DNA of 64,000 nucleotides from Sapria himalayana (lineage: Eukaryota; Streptophyta; Magnoliopsida; Malpighiales; Rafflesiaceae). Numbering within the stretch: position 1 is the first letter of the stretch; each line of letters opens with the position of its first letter. The position numbers and the translations under genes were made by a program. The stretch is from assembly GCA_029783825.1 (NCBI GenBank), contig JAREIK010017918.1, positions 930,001-994,000 on the forward strand, read 5' to 3'. Positions 35,024 through 48,128 of this stretch are shown here, in pieces. The notes below the pieces were generated by a model. The model did not search any database. It was not told the DNA's origin and was given only the letters and a program-made list of their open reading frames with translations.

Positions 35024-37373
35024 CTCATAACTTCACTATTACTACCACCATACCTAGTATCATAGTATGTGAAAAGATCAGTCAACTTCTCTTGAATGAA
35101 TCCTTCATGGAGGTCTTCCAGGTTCATACACAAAGAAATATAAGTCAAAATATTATCTACCCCTTCCACCTTAACCCTAGAATCTATGCATGCAGCGAGA
35201 CAATAAAAAGAAGGAATGATAGACTAATACTTTAAGTACTTAGTTTCCATCTCTACAAGCATATGGCTAAGTATCGGGTCAACTCAATACTTCCTAAACA
35301 TACTACTAATATTGCATATGCACCTGAGTGTAATACAAGTTATGGGAGTATAAACCAACGAACACGTATTCGTCGTGTCATAAAAAATCTTTAGAAATTT
35401 CATAAATAAAATTCCTATAACCTAGTTAGTATCGTTAATAAAAAGTTCATCACTCTTACTATTGACGTAGTCAGATATCACATATTCATATCCAACACAT
35501 GACTTCAGCATCATGTACATATAATTTCAACAATGTTTTATATCTGATTAGAATTTTTTCTTCTTAAGATTCTCAGACAAACAGAGACTATCAAACTCCT
35601 GTTGTCTATGAGACGTGCAAATATATTTTAGTGAGTTACGTATATTTTTCAAAATGAAAACACACTTTCATCCCCACTTGTACAATCAAGGTAATCACGT
35701 GACACATGCATCTGGCATGAAAATCAGTTCTAATGGTGTGTCTCTAATATTCCTAACAAGCATATTAATCACTACTCCATTATTAGATGCGTTATCAAAT
35801 GTGATACTAAAAATCTTATTTTAAATTTTATATACTCTAAAGATTTTCATCATATACTCAAAAATGACATGGTCATCATGAGAATGAAGAATCTCAGAGA
35901 ATCCTAAAATTTTTTTATTCATAATCCATTTAGAATCTACATAGTAAACGGTGAGACGTGCATAAGATACATCATTATGACTAGTCCAGATATCAAACGT
36001 CACGGACACCACTCCACCATAAGCCATAAATTCATTAATTAATAATTATTTTTCTAACTTATAATATTTTAGTATGTCGTTCCTAGATGTGAACCTAGGA
36101 ATCCTACGATAAGCATGCTGAAAATATATCTGCATGATTCTCACTATCATTGGATCTTTTAAAATCTGATCGAAAGACCCATCAATGTGATAGGTTTGAT
36201 CATGTCTTCCCTACCCAACTCATTGTGGTATATGAAGGTACTTTGAAACTGAATTGGATTCAATCTCAAAAAATACAGTGCTAAGTTGAGTTTGTCTGGG
36301 ATTTATTGTACTATGTTTTTTGGTGCATAATTCGGCATGCCTCTTAAGGTGCACAGTCTCAAACACATTCTTACAAGTTAAAATTTTTTTATAATATTTA
36401 CACTGTATCATTTTTTCTTTCTCACTCCTAATATTTTTTTGTTTTATTATATTAAAATAAGTCCAAACTACAAAAGTTCTAATTTTTTGTTTTTTATATG
36501 TTTGGGTTAAGATGATAGAAGAAACCAAAGTTTCAATAGTCTCGGATATTTGTGCAAAATTTTCATTTTCTAAATTTAAATTAATTTTATTAGTATTTAT
36601 ATTTGTCATTTTTTTGATTTTTTTAGACAAGAAGATAACTTAAAAAGTAGAGAGAGAAAAAACAGAAATACCCGTAAAGTAGTGTAAAGAAAAAGCATAT
36701 GCACTAAAAATCCAATATTCAAAGATTAATGCAAACACCAACTAAAGACGAGTTTGAGTTGCAAGTCCCGAAAAGCTGAGCCAAAATCCTGATAGAAAGA
36801 ATTTTAGGAGAGAGATTTAAGAGTGTGAGAATATGAGATTTTATGTTTTTAAAAAACATAAAAATTAGAGGAGGGGACTTTTATACAAAAACATTTAAAA
36901 TTTTTTTTAAAAACGTATTTTTTTTATTTTTTAAAATTTTTTAAACATTTTTTTGGGGTAGAATCATGTGGGCCGTCAAATTCTATCCCATAGCTATTGG
37001 AGGCAAAATCTGATGGCTAAATTTCAAATAGTTTTTTTTAATATTTGAACCTTTAGTCGTAACAGGCCGTTGGGGTTAAGATTGGTTCAGATCCTGGCCC
37101 ACCTAATTTCTGGATTCGTCGGGTGGAGGGTCAGCCCGAAGGGGCGGTACGATAGCGATACCTCGGCTCATGCCAAGGTACCGAGCCACAGTACTGTGTT
37201 GGGCCGAGCACGGCATGATGCCTAGTTTGCCTCAGTACGATTCATGTCATGGCGGGCACGGCACGGGCACGGCACGGGCAAGAGCAATTCCCATGTTGTG
37301 CCGGGCTAGGCACAGCCGAATTGGGTCATGCCTCGTGCAAGACCAGTCCATCCCAGCCCATTTGACACCTCTA

Positions 37374-37999
37374 CTTTTAATACAAGTAGAGATAAATGTT
37401 ATTTCTCTCATTTTAGAAAATATATGTAACTTACTAAAATTTCTTCGTACGTCACACAAACAATGAGAGTTTGATAGTCTTTATTTGTCTGTTATTCTAA
37501 ATGAGATAAATTTTAATCGGATATGAGACACTATTAGAATTACATATACCTTATATTAAAGTCATGTATTGGATAAAAATAAATGATATCTGACTATGTC
37601 AATAGTAAGAATGATGAATTTATTATTAACAACACTGACTGGGCTACATAAATTTTATTTATAAAATTCTTGAAAATTTTTTATAACACGACAAATATGT
37701 GTTCGTCAGTTTATACTCTCATGACTTGCATTACACTTAGCTACATAAGCAATATTAATAGCATATTTAGAAAGTTTAGATATGACCTGATATTTAGTGA
37801 TATGGCTCTTGAGATGAAAACCAAATACTTAAAGTGTTGGTCCACAATTCTATCTCTTTATTGTATTGATGTCTGCGTGGACTCTAAGATTAAGGTCAAA
37901 GGTAGAAAACATTTTAACATATATATCCTCGTGCATTAACTAGAAACACCAACCTAAAGAATTCATTCACAAAAAATTAACTGAGCTATTTACATATTA
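37374..37999 (+). pseudogene. hAT F transposase, second piece
   Basis: It continues F after insertion of G, with KYLKCWSTILSLYC-like text at 37820-37860 and the HFNIYIL stretch that matches ENILTYI in the intact frame. It stops at the LINE insertion in the FTYY motif; the third piece follows at 41028. Confidence 0.8.
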
Positions 38000-40900
38000 T
38001 TTTTTTATTAAGTAATAAAATTTAATATATCAAAAAAGATCTATACAACCTATGAAATCTTCAAACTATTATATTCTTTGTGAAAAATAATATAAATTTC
38101 AATTTTGATTTTCCTAACTAAAAATTCTACATCTTGAGCTTTTCATTTATATAATCTTATGTTCCTCTCTCTCCATATGTGATATATGGCTACTGCTAAT
38201 GATGCTTTCCGAAGATTATTTTTTGGCTTTTCATCACAAAACAATCTCTTGAAGACTTTAAACCCCAAAACAATTGAACTTATGTCTTCTTTAAATTCTG
38301 TCTAGATTTTCAGCTTATTCAAGATGTATCTAGAATAACAATACTCAAAAAATATGTGATTCAAAGATTCTGCCTGATTACAAAAATCACAATTGATATT
38401 GCTTGGTGTAAAGAATGTTTGATCCTTAGTCTTGAGACTTCCGTATTTGACAATCCATAAGTTAACAGCATACTGGGTGCATAATTTTTTATCCATATTA
38501 ATTTGGTCTGAGCTTTATCTTTTTGGGTGTTGATTCTCATTAAGAATTTGTAAGCATTTGAGATAATTATATCATTTTTGCCCCAAATATTCAGCATCGA
38601 TTCAACTTGTTCTTTGGAGCCTACTTTAAAGATCAAGATATCCCTAATAGAGATTATCAATTTTTAAAAAAAGAGTCTTCTTTGAAAGTCTGATAATCCC
38701 AAATACTATGTTAGTTGAGATAGAAATTATGGACCTACTTAATTGAAAATAAATCCTCCTTCCTATTTATCCGCCAAAGTATCTTAATAAAGAATACATT
38801 ATTCCATGTGAAGATATTCAGAATACCAAAGACTCTAAGGGGTGTAGGCGAGCATACCTTCTCCCAAGAGACCTTTAGTCTATATCTATCAATTTTTGGA
38901 CCTCCTCATAAGAATTTTCTACATACACCTTCAATTACATTAATGATGTAATTATAAAAAAGAAAAACTAAAAACCAGAATCCTTCAATCCTTATACGGT
39001 CGTGCGTAGGAGCTCTAATTTTCTGACAATTGAGAAAATTTTTTTCGGCCCATTAATGAATGGCCGAGATAATTTTAGCCAACAAAATAAAGAAATGGGA
39101 TGAGATTAACCAACTTGATAAAAAGGAAAACCTCGAGAAAGACAGGGCAAAATACATTCTTCATATCCAAAATTTTTATATTTTCATCTTTTATTTTCTT
39201 TTTTACTCCTCCAAAGAAGATTTTTGTTTTGAAGGAGTTCACGTTTAGACTCGAAACAACAGTGAAGGAGTTTGAGAGTGTCCAAGATTAAATTAGTGGA
39301 AGACAAGTCACCTCTAGAGAAGATGATCAAATCATCTGCGTACATTAAAGGAGATATTTTAAGAGCACATCCCAGATGAAATGAGAATTGGTCTAGAGAT
39401 ATTGCAATAACCAGCTATCTCGAAAGATATTTTATGCATATAGGAAAGAGATAGGGAGACAAGGGGTCACCTTGTCTAATGCCCCTTTTACCTTTGAAAA
39501 ATTCAAGGAGTTGCCTATTAATCACCACCGAGAAGGAGATCATGCTAAGACATTCATAAATTATCTCTATGAAGTATTTAGGAAAATTTAGGCCAATTAA
39601 TACTTCTATTAGGAATCCTCATTCACCGGTATCGAATACCTTTTGGATATCTATTTTAAAGAAGCATCTAGAAGAGATCTTTTTTCTTGCATATCTCCTA
39701 ATCAAACTTTGTGCGAAAAAAAAATTATCTGAAATTAATCTCCTTTTTACATAGGCACTTTGAGCTTGATTAATGATGCCACCAAATACCATTTTCAGCT
39801 TATAAACAATAAGTTTTACTATTATTTTATAGATCATGTTGCAGCAAGATATAGGTCGATAGTTTTTGACGGTAGACACATGAGAGAATTTGAAAATGAA
39901 AGCTATATAGGCATGATTAATCTGCCTTAGCATTCTTCCAGAGTAGAAGAAGCTATTTACAGCTTTAATCACATCGCAGCCAATATGGTTCCACGATGCT
40001 TTGTAGAACTCCACTGTGAATCCATCTGGTCCAAATGATTTTGAGTTACCCATAGTAAAAATTACATTCTTAATTGAGTTTGAAGCCAATGTTAATGATA
40101 TATTTATCTATTCCTACCCTAGTACTAGATGAACCCAACACAGACTTGTAGTATCAAACAAAGGCCTCGGCAATATCCTCCTTAGACATTATGTATCCCC
40201 ATCCTCTTTAATAATTGCAACTTTTTTTGCACCAAAAGCTTATTAGAGCATAGAACTTTGATATTTATCACTTTGTTTTAGGTAATTAATCTTGATCTTT
40301 TGTCTAAGAAAAAATAGCTCCAAATCTTCTAATTTTCTTAATTTGGTTCTAAGAACTGATTCCTCCCCTTTTATAACTAGATTAGGGCACTTCAAGATAT
40401 CCTTCTAAACTGGATGAAGAGCATTTTTGGTAAGTGTCACTCTTGCATTAATATGTCCAAAATATTTTTCATTTAATTTCTTTAAAGTCTCCTTTAGCAA
40501 CTTCAGTTTATTAACTAATTGGTACATCATAGATCCAGTAATATTTTCCTTCCAAATATTAAGCAACATAGATATGAACTCTTTGTGTGAGAGCCACATG
40601 TTACAAAATTTAAAAAGAATTATTCTCTCCTTTCCAGCAATCTCAGTAGACATGATCATTAGGCAATTATCGAAAAAGATTCCAGGAGATAGGAACCGTG
40701 CATAACTGCCTAGTTGTAGATTTGACCATTCATTGTTTATCATTATCCTATCTAGCTTGTTAGAGACTCTGTCATTTATCCAAGTAAAGTAGTTAACAAA
40801 GGAGACTAGATCCTCTAAATTCAACAAAGAAGTACATCTAAGAGCATCATGACACTCATAGTTTGTAACAATTCTGCCTCCAACCCTATCGAGCCCAAAA

Positions 40901-41013
40901 AAGAATGAGTTGAAATCTCCTATAACAGCCCAAGTGGAGGAGAGTCGGTTAGGTTTTTTCGAGAGCATTCTTCTACTGGTAATAGAATGAAGGCTGTAAA
41001 TGATTGATAATAA
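38000..41013 (-). mobile_element. L1-type LINE, 5'-truncated, perfect 14-bp TSD
   Basis: CTATTTACATATTA flanks it at 37986-37999 and 41014-41027. On the minus strand the 3' end is CTTAATAAAAAAA, a short A-rich tail. The element lacks ORF1 and the start of the endonuclease, so it was cut short during target-primed reverse transcription. The perfect TSD and few coding lesions make it the youngest-looking coding relic in the window. It sits inside hAT F, which sits inside copia J. Confidence 0.93.
38300..40968 (-). pseudogene. LINE ORF2: endonuclease end, reverse transcriptase, zinc-knuckle tail
   Basis: The minus-strand frames give, in order: endonuclease C terminus (40405-40968; WAVIGDFNSF, DRVGG, KLDRIMIN, with the usual SDH triad reading FDN); RT motifs at 39619-40089 (GPDGFTVEFYK, NYRPISCCNMIYKII, QSAYVKRRLISDNF, KIDIQKVFDT); IRQGDPLSPYLF near 39465-39500; catalytic YADD at 39331-39342; and a zf-RVT-type tail at 38302-38500 (CDFCNQAESLNHIFFEYC). 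A stop sits just after FDTGE where the family has tryptophan, and a few others break the frame. Confidence 0.9.
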
Positions 41014-41027
41014 CTATTTACATATTA

Positions 41028-41520
41028 CGATACTAGGTTTCATGATAATAGTAGTCAAGCTTCGAGTACTGACATGAATATAATATTCGATAACGATGAC
41101 TTCTCATTTCAATTAGCAAAAAAAAATGACGAGGTAAACCATCGAATAGGAGCATTGTAATTACTATTTAATCCTATCACATACAGATAATAAGAACCTT
41201 AATATTTTAAAGTGATGAAAAACATATGAATACACCTATCTCATACTGTCTAAGATGGCATGAGATCTACTGACTCCTCCAATATCAAGATCGAGCATAA
41301 TATCAGAATCTATTTTTTCTGTTACAGTGAATGTGATTTCAGATGAAAATCAAGATTGTGAGCAAATATTATTTTGACATTAACATGCTTGAAAAATTAG
41401 AAGAATTTAAGATTGATTATCTAAAAAAATACTACAATTACAACAAGAGGAGAGGAATTGGTGACTAATAATAATTCATGGGACTTAGATGATAAAATAA
41501 GATTTAGTATACTGCCTATG
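41028..41520 (+). pseudogene. hAT F transposase, third piece (dimerisation region)
   Basis: It resumes after the LINE with the DTR stretch, then sequence matching the IIFEDDDFS motif and the C-terminal region (ACTCCTCCAATATCAAG, followed by TCTATTTTTTCTGTTAC). A degraded acidic tail follows. Stops are frequent. Confidence 0.8.
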
Positions 41521-42114
41521 GCCTATTATTAGTAATACCATCAATGCTTATGGGATTAATCATTTTTGAATTGTATATTGATTTTTATTATTTGAGCTTG
41601 CTACTTTCATTGTTATTTTGATCTTTGATATATAAATTTTTGTCTTTTGAGTTTGATTTATTATTTTGTAATTTGTACTGTATTATATTATGAAAATAAA
41701 ATGATTAAAATTTATAATATTTATATTATATTAATTTTTTGAGTTGTGAGTTATAACGTATGATTGTAATTTTATTTTATTTTTGTATTAATTTATTTAA
41801 TTAATTAATTAATTTAATATTAAAATTTAAAATATATTTAAAGTTATGGATGACCCAATTCCGAAAGGGCCAAAACAGCACATCCCGACATGCCTAGGAA
41901 TGGCCCAACACGAAACCCATAAAGCCTAGCACGACCCGGCATAAAACACTCTAGGCCCAGCATGAATCAACCCAAATCCGACAAACTCGGGCCGATCGGG
42001 GTGTGTCAGGCCTGCCCTTTTTAAGTATTATCGTGCCAGGCACGACACGGTGGCTCGAGTGGGCTACCAAAAAATAGGTCATACCGGTTCAGCACAACTT
42101 ATTTGATACCTCTA

Positions 42115-43165
42115 ATTATAGCTCATAGGTTAAACAGCATAAATTTTTTTCGATGGACTCGATCTGACAAGTTTTTTATCAAAGAACAAGAGAAGATAGG
42201 ATGGCTGGATGGTTCAAAGAAAGCACCTACTGCTGAAATCCAATGTTATGAGGCTTGACAAGCTAAGAATTTTATGGTGCTTACTTGACTGATTAATTCA
42301 ATGAAAGTAGAGGTGAGTTAAAATTTTATATTTTGTGACGCTGCAAAGCAATTATGGAATATAGTAAATTTCATTTTTTCCAATTTAAATAATGATTCTA
42401 AACTCTATGATCTTAGAAAGAAAATTCATGAGAATAAATAGGGAAGTCTCTCAGCCATAACTTATTTTAATAACTTGTATCAGTATTGGATGAAGATTGA
42501 TTTGTATCAAAACTTTGAATGGAAGAATGAAGAGATTATAGAAGGGAGCTCCAGTGTTGCCTGAAAGTTCTGCACTTGCTGGGAAAAAAAGAATCGAATT
42601 GGAGCACACAAAGAGGGACATATAAGAAATTAGAAGAAAAGAAGAAAACATGATGCAACTTCTATAATAAACCTGGTCGTAATCATATCAAAGAAAAATG
42701 TTGAAAATTACATGGGAAGCCAACAAATTTCAATAAATGATCAAATTTTGGAAAGGTATTTCAAACTTCTACTGATCAACTAAAATAGAAGCAAATATAT
42801 GCATTATAGATTCAGGAGCAACTGAGAATATGACAGGTTCATCAAATCTATTTTCTATATATATTCTTTGTCCTGATCATCAAAGGATTAAAATAGCTGT
42901 TGGATCATTGTCTATTGTTATTGAAGGTTCCATTGTTGTAACAAGGAACTTAATCCTTGAATTTTTCCTTCACATACCTAATCGCTCTTCTGATTTGATA
43001 TCTATTGAAAAGTTGACTAAGGATATAAAGTGTGTAGTTAATTTCTTTCCAAAAAAATGTATTTTTCAAGATATGCTTTTAGGAAAAAGGATTGGTAGTG
43101 CTAAGGAAGCAGATGGTCTATTTATCTTTGAGGAAGATAACTCAAGCAACATAAATTGAAAGAAG
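42115..43165 (+). pseudogene. Copia J gag and protease
   Basis: Gag text at 42140-42250 reads NSINFFRWTRSDKFFIKEQE, with GWLDGSKKAPT after it. A gag core follows at 42330-42470 (KQLWN, SKLYDLRKKI). The CCHC knuckle appears at 42655-42720 as CNFYNKPGRNHIKEKC (one C altered), then KLHGKPTNF. Protease shows IIDSGATENMTGSSN at 42808-42850, keeping the DSGA catalytic site. Stops and shifts lie between these blocks. Confidence 0.85.
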
Positions 43166-44650
43166 TTCAAGAAATAAGGCTGAAATAAAGAGACGGCATT
43201 ATAGATTATCTCATCCAAACTTTATATATCTGAAATTACTGGTCCCTTCATTGTTTGAAAAAAAGAAAATATCTGATTTTTATTGTGAAGTGTGTGAGTT
43301 TGTTAAACATCATCAAGTCTCTTATCCACTTAAATAGTACACTCCATCAAGTCCTTTTACTTTGATACACAGTGATATTTGGAGATCATCCAGAATCAAA
43401 CAGTTTCATGTGCTAGGTGGTGTGTTACATTTATTGATGATCACGCCGTATGACTTGGATCTATCTAATCAAGAAGATAATTGAAGTAACTCCTATATTT
43501 GAGGTATTTAGAAACATAATTGAGAATCAATTCCAACAAAAAATTATAATCTTAAGATCATAACAAAATATAAGATCATAAAAAAAATTAGCAACAATGA
43601 AACAGAATATTATAATGAAATTTTTGGGAACTTTGTTAACAAAAAAAGGCATCTACATTAATCATCTATGTGTGAACATCATAACAAAATAAAATAGCAG
43701 AAAGAATACAAAAATATTTGTTAGAGGTTGCAAGAGCATTGTTGTTTCAGATGAGGGTTCCAAATTTTTTTTTGGGGTGATATTATTTTCACTACATGTT
43801 ATAATATCAATAGGATGTCAACAAGAGTCTTAAAGTTTGGTATTCCTATAAAAACTTTAGAACAAACCTTCTCTAGTTCCAAATATCTATTCTCTTTTAT
43901 ATGCCCCCATACCTTGAGGTATAATTCATGTCTATGATCAAAACCCCACAAAATTAAAGCTAGATCCTCGTGCCTTAGAGTGCGTCTTCTTAGGTTATTC
44001 TCCGTCTAAGAAAGATTATAAGTGTTATTACCCTCCTTCAAAGAAATACATAGCGTCTCTTGATATTACTTTTGCTAAAAATCAGTCTAATTACCAGCAT
44101 ACTCTTCAAGAGATGAATATGGATTATGAAAAACATTTAGAAAAAGGAGCTGCTCTTCAGGTTGGTACTTCCGAAGATGATTTTGTTTTAGATACTTCAA
44201 CAAAACAGAGAATAGATAATAGTAAGGGGGCGTTCGCTAGATGAGAAGATGGTGGTCAAAGAGAGCTAGAAGATACTTGAAACCAGGAAGAGCCAAGTGT
44301 AGAATCATTTAGAAAAGAAATATCTTGACAGAAACAATGTGATCCAAAAGCTACTCAAAGATAGGATTCTGCTCGAAAAATATACTCAAGGCACGAGATA
44401 AAGACCATCCATCCTCCTCAACTTAGTCATTCCTAACTAGAAGTAATCATTCCTAAAAGAGAAAATAAGTTTTCTAATTCTTCTCAAAGTAATCTTCATA
44501 TTCCTATAGCTCTTAGGAATGGTACAATATTATGTACACTTACCAATTTCAATATTGTGACAAAAAAGTTAAATCCTCAATACAAAACTTTTATCTCTAA
44601 TATTTCAAGCTTAAAATTGCCTAAGAATATTTAGGAAGCTATGGGTAATC
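43166..44650 (+). pseudogene. Copia J integrase and connection region
   Basis: The pre-integrase motif (RHYRLSHPNF, then CEVCEFVKHHQVSYPL) is at 43190-43330 and the integrase core start (SPFTLIHSDIW) at 43350-43385. Later text includes KIKARSSCLRV in one frame and GYSPSKKDYKCYYPPSKKYI in the next (43950-44060). The end near 44640 reads LPKNIxEAMGNLKL, the usual lead-in to reverse transcriptase. The RT core that should follow is absent. Confidence 0.8.
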
Positions 44651-44654
44651 TAAA

Positions 44655-47600
44655 ATTGTGAGAAGTTAAATCCCCGAATCCCCCCTCCCCCCCAACGGTT
44701 AAAAAAAAATTGAATATCTGCCATTGGATTTCGCCTCCAACGGCTAGGAAGTAGATCCGATGGCCCTCATAATTCTACCCCCTAAAATTCAATAAAAAAT
44801 TAAAAAAAACATAAAAAATACTTTTTTGAAAAAAAAAAATCTTTAATCTATAAAATCTCTTCCACTTTTTCTATAACATTTATGTTTTTCATAAATATTT
44901 ATTCTCAAATCTCACTATCTCAAAACTCTTGCTCTTCTCCCTCTCTGGACTCAGAATTTCATCATTCGGCTCGATTGTTCGTGACTCTCAACTCGGGTTC
45001 AAAATTTTGAACTAGACTGTGGTGTACTATGCACGTGATCTACCTCACTACTTTACTGAGTATTTTAAGTTTTTTTGTTTACTTTCTCTCTCTCTAATCT
45101 GAAAATCTAAAATATATCATTTAGGCTCTACCTCATGTTTAACAAAAATCCTAAAAAATAACAAATACTAATAAAACATATTTAAATTTAAAAAATAAAA
45201 ACTTTACACAGAGGCCAGAGACTATTAAAACTTTAGTTTCTCCAGTGGTCTCAACCCAAATATCAAAAAACTAAAAATCTAAAGGACTTCTATAGTTTGA
45301 ACTCATTTTAATATAATAAAACAAAAAAACATTAGGGGTGAAGAAAAAGAAATAACACAGTATAAATATTATATGAGAAATTTAACTTGTAAGAGTTCAT
45401 TTGGGACTGGGTACCTTAAGAGGCAAGTCGAACTATGCACCAAAAAACATGGAGTATTAGATCATAGACAAACTCAACTTAACACTGTATTTTTTGAAAC
45501 TGGATCTAGTTCAGTCTCAAAATTTACTCCCTACATATACCGCAGCGAGTTGGTAGAGAAGGCATGGCCAGACTTATCACATTGATGAGACTTCCAATCA
45601 GATTTTCAGAATATCTAATGGTAGTGCGCATCATACAGACATATTTTCAACATGTTTATCGTATGATTCCAAAGTCCACATCTAAGAATAACATACAAAA
45701 TTTATAAGTTATAAAAATAAAAAATAATTAATGAATTTATAACATATAGTGAAGTGGTGTCCGTGACATTTGATATCTGGATAAGTTACGATAAATCATC
45801 TTATGCATGTCTCACCGGCCACTATGTAGATTCTAACTGGAGAATGAATAAAAAATTTTATGATTCTTTGAATTTCTCCCTCATAATGATGACCCAGTCA
45901 TTTTTGAGTGTATGATGAAAATCTTTAGAGAATATAAAAATCAAAATAAAATTTTTAGTATCACATTCGATAACGCATCTAATAATGAAGTAACGATTAA
46001 CATGTTTGTTAGGAATATTAAAGACGCTTCATTAGGAGAGATCTTTCATGTATGATGTATATGTCACGTGATTAACCTGATTGTACAAGCGGGTATAAAT
46101 GTGTGTTCCCTCATGTTGGATAATATACATATTACACTAAAATATATTCATACTCCTCACAAGTAACAAAAGTTTGGTAGTCTTTGTTTATCTGCAAATC
46201 TTAAGAAGAAATTTCAGTCGGATGTGAGACACCATTGGAATTACACGTACCTGATGTTAGAGTCATGTGTTGAATATAAACACGTGATATCCAACTACGT
46301 CAATAGCAAGAGTGAAAAACTTATTATTGACGACACTGACTGGGCTTCAGGAATTTTATAAATGAAATTTTTGAAGTTTTTTTATGACACGATGAACATG
46401 TATTCGTCGGTTTATACTCTCACGACTTGCATTGCACTCAGTTGCATATACAATATTAGTAGCATGTTTAGGATGTATCAAGCTGACCCGACACTTAGCC
46501 ATATGATTACAGAGATGAAAACCAAATACTTAAAGTACTGGTCCACCATTCCATCTCTTTATTATCTCGCTGCATGAATGGACCCTAGAGTTAAGATGAA
46601 AATGGTAGATAACACCCTGACTTATATTTCCTCGTGCATGAACTTGGAAGACTCACCTGAATGATTCATTCATGAGAAGTTGACTGATCTGTTCACATAC
46701 TACGATACTAGGTATGGTGGTAGTAGTAGTAAGATTATGATTACATGCATAGATACCTTCTTCGAAGATGACGATTTTCCTTTCAGTTAGAGAGGGAGAG
46801 ACGACAAGGTGGATCATCACATAGGAGCGAACTTTTACGGTACTTAGATATTGATTACTGCTCAATCCTATCATATTCTGATACTAAGAATCTTGATATA
46901 TTACAGTTGTTGAAATTATATGAGTTCACCTTTCTCGTGCTATCTAGGATGGCACGGGATCTACTGACTCCTCCGATGTCGAGCATAGCATTAGAGTCTA
47001 CTTTTTCTATTACAGTGAACATGATTTCAGATAGGATATCGAGATTACGTCCAGATATTGTTGAGGCCTTGGCCTGTTAGAAGGATTGGAAAGATTTGAA
47101 GTTTAGCATCCAGGATCGTGTTAGGGCTGGGACAGGGACTACATCCACTGCGATAGCGAATGAGTTAATTGTTGATGATGATGATCCATATGATAGTAAT
47201 TTTGATATTATGGTTGATGATACTCATGATAAACCGATTGACGATTGACATGATTGTCGGTTTCCCCTGGACGTTGCCAGATGCCAGTTGACACCTCTAT
47301 GCCACGCCACGCCACGCCATGCCATGCCACATGTCATTTGTCATTACCACTTGATTTTGATTTTTGATGTCTCACGATCACGGACACAGTTGATGATTTA
47401 TGTTATTTATTCTTGATTCTGCTTTTTGATTTCGATATTTTGTTTTATATTGATTGTATGTTTTTTTATTTACGTTACATTGTATTTGCTTTGGTTTGGT
47501 ATCTATTGTCCGATTGGACATTTGGTTTGCTTTTGTTTTTGAGACTTTGTAATTTTTTTTAACGAAATCTTTTGCTTAATTTATTTTTGTGTTTAAATTT

Positions 47601-48128
47601 TTCATTTAAAAATTAAAACTCTATAATTTAATTCTAATATATTATAATATAAATTTATTAAAAATTAATAAAAAAAATTTAAACGTTATTAATATTTTTA
47701 AGTTATAAATTTTTAACAATTTTCAAGTTACCAAATTAAATTTTAAACTTTGTAATTTATTAAATTTTTAATAAAAAAATATAAACTTTGTAATTTATTA
47801 AATTTTTAATAATTTTCAAGTTAAATTTAAAATTTTAAATATTATCTATATATAATATATTATATATTTTATATATAGTTTAATACAAATATACAATACA
47901 TAAAATTTTTTTTTTTTAATATTGTTTTAACCAGGCCCCTATGGGCCTGTTTTGGCCAGTACGGGCCTGACCCGGCAAGGTGCTTTTACAGCCGGACCAG
48001 TGGGCCGTGCCGGGCCGGGCTTTGATAAATTGTGCCGGGCCAGGCACGGCACGGTACAATAACCGTGACGTGCCTAGCCCGGCACGAAAGCAAGGGCATG
48101 CTCAAAAAAAATGGGCCGGCATTTCTAG
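44655..48128 (+). mobile_element. RSL-like hAT element I, both termini damaged
   Basis: The left boundary lacks the terminal block: copia sequence passes straight into the internal leader (CCAACGGTT, GCCATTGGATTTCGCC). The right end keeps its GGCACGG-rich block but stops at ATGGGCCGGCATTTC without CACCTCTA. Transposase coding spans about 45180-47250. Sequence after it (47260-47940) is AT-rich, with a short CCACG/CCATG tandem run at 47300-47330. It lies in copia J where reverse transcriptase is expected. Confidence 0.8.
45180..47250 (+). pseudogene. hAT I transposase relic, relatively well kept
   Basis: BED region at 45280-45480 with NLTCKSSFGTGYLKRQVELC. Open frames at 45373-45585 and 46362-46577; the latter ends MKTKYLKYWSTIPSLYYLAA. 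Then MDPRVKMKMVDNTLTYISSC, LTDLFTYYDTRYGG (46570-46730), the dimerisation region (46970-47090: PMSSIALESTFSITVNMISD) and an acidic tail ending near 47247. The LESTFS block is close to the family ASESTFS. Several stops remain. Confidence 0.85.

Larger units (their letters stand above)
33840..36630 (-). pseudogene. hAT G transposase relic
   Basis: Reading from the right: an open frame at 36220-36630 contains the BED finger region, with VWTYF, CKYYKKILTC and VHLKRHAELC. One expected cysteine reads Y. The middle domain follows to about 35040. After the inserted MITE comes 34233-34409 with NELSRYLDTDYCSILLYSD, then the dimerisation region (34085-34230), which keeps SVASESTFS-like text. An acidic tail (aspartate-rich, encoded by ATC/ATT runs) ends near 33900. 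A handful of stops and shifts; one of the better-kept copies. Confidence 0.85.
33302..37373 (-). mobile_element. RSL-like hAT element G, 4.07 kb, inserted in F
   Basis: Both family ends are present: TAGAGGTGTCAAATAAGTCG and CCATTTGACACCTCTA. The TSD CTTATAGT/CTTTTAAT agrees at 6 of 8, and the transposase sequence of F continues in register across the site. Its own transposase is on the minus strand. Its length includes a 614-bp MITE (34410-35023). The promoter-proximal leader is at about 36640-37080 on the minus strand. Confidence 0.9.
31062..42114 (+). mobile_element. RSL-like hAT element F, host of further insertions
   Basis: It starts TAAAGGTGTCAAGTAAGC and ends TATTTGATACCTCTA. The TSD ATTACAAC/ATTATAGC agrees at 6 of 8. 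Without its passengers (hAT G, LINE) it measures about 4.0 kb, the size of the other long copies. Left terminal GC-rich block 31062-31860, AT-rich leader to 32400, transposase relic in three pieces, right terminal block 41850-42114. It sits in the gag of copia J. Confidence 0.88.
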
